Below, piece by piece: positions 61,244 to 64,000 of a stretch of 64,000 bases of DNA. Position 1 is the first letter of the stretch. Each line of letters starts with the position of its first letter. The notes beneath the pieces were generated by a model. It did no database searches. It was given only the letters and a program-made list of their open reading frames with translations, and was not told where the DNA came from. Location of the stretch: the NCBI GenBank assembly GCA_026418275.1, contig JAOABQ010000045.1, positions 124,001 to 188,000 on the forward strand. The letters run 5' to 3'. The translations under genes and the position numbers were made by a program. This DNA is from Clostridia bacterium (GTDB taxonomy: Bacteria > Bacillota > Clostridia > Acetivibrionales > DSM-2933).

Positions 61244-62465
61244 CTTCAAGCGGTTTGTAAGGATTATATCGGATGCTTTTCCATCCTCTTTTCCATCGGA
61301 TCAAGAAAGTCTTAAAACCCATGAGAAAGAACTTATAGAAAATCAAGAGAAAGATCCCTCCTGTAAGGCGTACGGTGTATTTGAGAAGGATACGCTAATT
61401 GCCGGAATGTTTTTGTGGGAGTTTAATATGAGGTTTTTGTCTACGAAAACCAGGCTCGGAGCCATAGGTCTTGTTTCTGTAGACTTAATGCATAAGAAGG
61501 AAAAATGCTGTAAGGATATGATAACCTACTTTATTGAGCATAATAGAAATCAAGGCGTACCGCTGCTTGCGCTCTATTCCTTCAGTACGGAATTTTATAA
61601 AAAAATGGGTTTCGGTTTTGGAACCAAAATGAATGAATATAGGGTAAAACCGGAGAATCTTCCGTTTAAAGGGATGAAGGAACACTTGGAGGTATTGACA
61701 AAAAAGGACCTTCCTTGTATCTTGGAGTGCTATAACCGGATGGCAGATAAAACCAACGGGATGTTAGAAAAAAATCAATACATGGTGAGAAAACACTTTG
61801 AGGATCATACGCTCCGGACAATAGGGTATAGGAAAGATGGCGTGCTTTTGGGGTATATGGTTTGTAAATTTATAAAAGAGACCGAAGTAAAGCCCATGGG
61901 ACATGATCTGTTTGTTAAAGAGTTGATATATGAAAACAGTGAAGTTCTTTTTGAAATGCTTGCCTTCCTGAATAGCCAGTCCACACAAGTAAGGCATATC
62001 ATTTTGAATACCCAGGATGAAAATCTACACTATTTGCTATCCGACCCCAGGGATGACACGGGTTACTATTTTCCCGCCATGGCCCACCAATGCAATCGGC
62101 AGGGGGTTGGGGTTATGTACAGGGTCATTGATTTAAAGGGAATATTTGAGGTTTTATCCAAACATAATTTTAACCAACAAAGCTGTAAACTTAGAATATC
62201 CATTTCGGATAACTTCTATATGGAAAAAAATCAAACTGTACTGCTATACTTGGAAAATGGAATACAGGTTCATCCAAATGGGGATACCTATGATGTTGAA
62301 ATATCTATGGATGTATCGGATTTCTCCTCTTTAATCACAGGGGCTGTAAACTTTAAGAGTCTTTATAAATACGGACTGGCAAGTATATCCAGCCCTGACT
62401 ATGTAGATACGGTAAACCGGATTTTCCATACCGAAGATAAACCTGTTTGTACCATCGGGTTTTAA
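61212..62465 (+). CDS. Eis-like GNAT N-acetyltransferase
   Basis: 417 residues with the Eis three-part layout: an N-terminal GNAT (GAIGLVSVDLMHKKEKCCKD, acetyl-CoA loop; LLALYSFSTEFYKKMGFGFG), a second GNAT-like domain, and a sterol-carrier-like C-terminal domain (about 310-417). Eis proteins acetylate amines, including aminoglycosides. The target here is unknown. CAGGAGGC precedes the ATG inside the end of the cyclase gene, so they are co-translated. Confidence 0.88.
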   Translation: MRIIKLLEESDFKRFVRIISDAFPSSFPSDQESLKTHEKELIENQEKDPSCKAYGVFEKDTLIAGMFLWEFNMRFLSTKTRLGAIGLVSVDLMHKKEKCCKDMITYFIEHNRNQGVPLLALYSFSTEFYKKMGFGFGTKMNEYRVKPENLPFKGMKEHLEVLTKKDLPCILECYNRMADKTNGMLEKNQYMVRKHFEDHTLRTIGYRKDGVLLGYMVCKFIKETEVKPMGHDLFVKELIYENSEVLFEMLAFLNSQSTQVRHIILNTQDENLHYLLSDPRDDTGYYFPAMAHQCNRQGVGVMYRVIDLKGIFEVLSKHNFNQQSCKLRISISDNFYMEKNQTVLLYLENGIQVHPNGDTYDVEISMDVSDFSSLITGAVNFKSLYKYGLASISSPDYVDTVNRIFHTEDKPVCTIGF

Positions 62466-62728
62466 GCCTTCTTACATGTACTATTTGCAAATAAACGATC
62501 TTACGCTTTAACCCGATCTAAATATACTTTATCTTGACACCCTGCAAATCTAATACACCCCAATCATGATCCTTTTTAAATTCCAAGTCAAATAGTCTTT
62601 CTCAACTCATTTCTTTATTAGACGATGGTAGCATTTCTAATCAGAGGTAAAGAAAATATGGAAAAATGTTTATATTTATATAGATTTTTTTCATACACGA
62701 ATAATTTTTTTCTATAATGATGATGTTT

Positions 62729-62836
62729 TTCTATACATAACAAAGTGTAGAAATAGTAAAATTCGAGAGATGAAATACTTGGTTTACTTGAGTGTCAGAA
62801 ACCGAAATTTTACTTTTGCAGTTCGATATCTATAGC
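62729..62836. repeat. MITE-like repeat, copy C (reverse orientation)
   Basis: 108 bases. The left end TCTATACATAACAAAGTGTA matches the right end of copy A read in reverse; the right end (CAGTTCGATATCTATAG) matches A's left end. The interior GTAAAATTTCG(A/G)TTTCTGACAC-CAAGTAAACC block is shared, in reverse. The remaining gap 62466-62728 is A/T-rich and shows no gene or clear signal. Confidence 0.7.
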
Positions 62837-62841
62837 ATGGT

Positions 62842-64000
62842 TTAAATAGGACTAGAACAATTGTATTCTAATGGAATTGGAATTAAATCAACACTTTTTC
62901 GAACTGACATGGCTAGGCACACATGTGGATCAGCTTTAGTCCAATCTCCGTGATAATGCAAAGCATTGCCCGCACAGCCTCCCTTGCATATAAGTTGATG
63001 TTCGCAACCTTGACATTCTTGTATGCTAAGCGCATCAAAATTACGAATATCTGTTAAGGGGCCGGTAGCTTGTTCCCAAATTTTTCCCAATGATTTTTGC
63101 GGGTAGCGTCCAAGAAACAAAAAATCTGTTACAAGTGATGGGCAGGGAAAGCAGCTGCCATCTGCTCGAATATATAGTTGACTTGTGCCGGCACTACATC
63201 GGGTTGATGGTTTGAGACCATCGGTAATTTTTGGATAAACCATTTCACCATAATTTAGATGCAAATTTGAATATTCCTCAAACAAACTATTTTTATATTC
63301 ATCCATAGTGGGGATAAGTTGGAGATTTTCGTTGGCACGTCCCTGCGGCATCATTTTTACAAAATAACATGCTGATACACCTTTGGGCCTTAACATATTT
63401 TCAATCTTTGCACATTGTTTTAAATTATTTTTATGTACAGTTGTTTGTACTGCACATGGAATGTTCTGGCTTAAAAATGATTCAATTCCATTAAGTGTGC
63501 GATTGAAAGAGCCCGGAGTTTGACGAAACGTATCATGTGTAACTGCATCAGCTCCATCTAGGCTAAAGTTAACAGCACCAACACCTAAACGCACCAACTT
63601 TTCAGCCTTTTGCTGCGTAACAGCAAAGCCATTTGTACTTAGATAAACAAATAGGTGACGACTTTTTGCATAAGCCACAATATCTTCAAGATCTGGACGC
63701 AGCAATGGTTCCCCGCCTGTTAAAAATAATCTGATACCTCCTAGTGAAGCAAATTGGTCTATCAATTGTATAATTTGTTTATAAGGCAAACCACGGTCTG
63801 CATTTGCCTCGCTAGCCGCATAGCAATGCAAACAGCGTAAATTACAGCAATTGGTTAATTGTATTTGAAGAATCATAAGCCTATAAGGGGTAATTACCGG
63901 GAGCGGAAAAGTTCTGGAAAGAAAAGGAGTAGATGACATTTGAATAATGTTCATTTCTTTTAATGTTTCTATAATTTCTTCTAATAAACCACAAGCTTCC
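62842..64000 (-). CDS. Radical SAM/SPASM protein, N terminus cut by window edge
   Basis: At least 386 residues. The radical SAM cluster motif is CNLRCLHC, followed by FLTGGEPLLRPDLEDI and a SPASM domain with CSAG, CFPCPS, and CQGCEHQLICKGGCAGN cysteines. Such enzymes mature ribosomal peptides or process cofactors. The first ATG (63954) is not the true start: in the same frame the sequence runs open to 64000 as EACGLLEEIIETLKEM, which looks like the last helix of a PqqD-like peptide-recognition domain. So the gene continues beyond the window. No precursor peptide is seen downstream; it may lie upstream, outside the window. Confidence 0.88.
   Translation of the reverse strand, partial: EACGLLEEIIETLKEMNIIQMSSTPFLSRTFPLPVITPYRLMILQIQLTNCCNLRCLHCYAASEANADRGLPYKQIIQLIDQFASLGGIRLFLTGGEPLLRPDLEDIVAYAKSRHLFVYLSTNGFAVTQQKAEKLVRLGVGAVNFSLDGADAVTHDTFRQTPGSFNRTLNGIESFLSQNIPCAVQTTVHKNNLKQCAKIENMLRPKGVSACYFVKMMPQGRANENLQLIPTMDEYKNSLFEEYSNLHLNYGEMVYPKITDGLKPSTRCSAGTSQLYIRADGSCFPCPSLVTDFLFLGRYPQKSLGKIWEQATGPLTDIRNFDALSIQECQGCEHQLICKGGCAGNALHYHGDWTKADPHVCLAMSVRKSVDLIPIPLEYNCSSPI

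Overview
The window looks like a chromosomal segment of a Gram-positive, anaerobic, spore-forming member of the Clostridia. Support comes from strong AGGAGG ribosome sites with frequent TTG/GTG starts, a GerA-type spore germinant receptor operon, an S-layer-homology (SLH) surface protein with Pro/Thr-rich linkers, and the Firmicutes gene order ylxM-ffh-rpsP-khpA-rimM-trmD-rplS-lepB-rbgA-rnhB-ylqG-ylqH-yraN. The SLH/PT-linker style and the three-subunit oxaloacetate decarboxylase/transcarboxylase set resemble Acetivibrio (Clostridium) thermocellum relatives; that placement is inference.

1-8.8 kb: one long sulfur operon. After the tail of an ABC permease come a ThiS-like sulfur carrier with residues beyond its Gly-Gly, a ThiF/MoeB-type activating enzyme, a JAMM peptidase, a small siroheme sulfite reductase, a TusA-like protein, O-acetylhomoserine sulfhydrylase, AprA and AprB (APS reductase) and CysD/CysN (ATP sulfurylase). 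Together they read as sulfate -> APS -> sulfite -> sulfide -> protein thiocarboxylate -> homocysteine, a route parallel to the HcyS/HcyD/HcyF pathway of Wolinella but using AprAB for APS reduction. A perfect 23-bp hairpin closes the operon.

9-14 kb: an unassigned three-gene cassette (helical protein with a non-standard start; zinc-finger anti-sigma-like soluble protein; membrane-anchored Lon-like Ser/Lys peptidase domain with an outside domain), then an SLH-anchored DNRLRE protein. 14-17.6 kb: carboxyltransferase, biotin carrier and 5S-type subunit behind a consensus promoter whose start site is covered by a FapR-like palindrome. 17.8-24 kb: dus, a 1345-residue BspA-type leucine-rich-repeat protein without signal peptide, and an aldo/keto reductase, all overlapping by ATGA. 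24-32.5 kb: smc, ftsY, yjbQ, a zinc-ribbon protein and a UPF0182 membrane protein.

32.5-36.4 kb is an accessory, repeat-rich patch: yitT, three small unrecognised genes, and an LGFP-repeat exported protein between two near-identical ~153-bp direct repeats. Its upstream region is a patchwork of copies of other loci in the window (a ylxM promoter copy, a yitT internal fragment). 36.4-42 kb: ger operon on the minus strand (A, B, B, C and a small two-helix protein). 42-52 kb: translation/secretion housekeeping genes with an L19 leader, then a FliK/FlhB-like pair, yraN and radC. 52-62.5 kb: AI-2E-type permease, dipeptidase, aspartate aminotransferase, a GT-C membrane protein with DUF2809 and an SDR, a LacI-sensor diguanylate cyclase and an Eis-like acetyltransferase. 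The right edge cuts a minus-strand radical SAM/SPASM protein whose frame continues past position 64000.

At least five families of short dispersed repeats occur in intergenic DNA. I see no rRNA, tRNA, CRISPR array, transposase or integrase.
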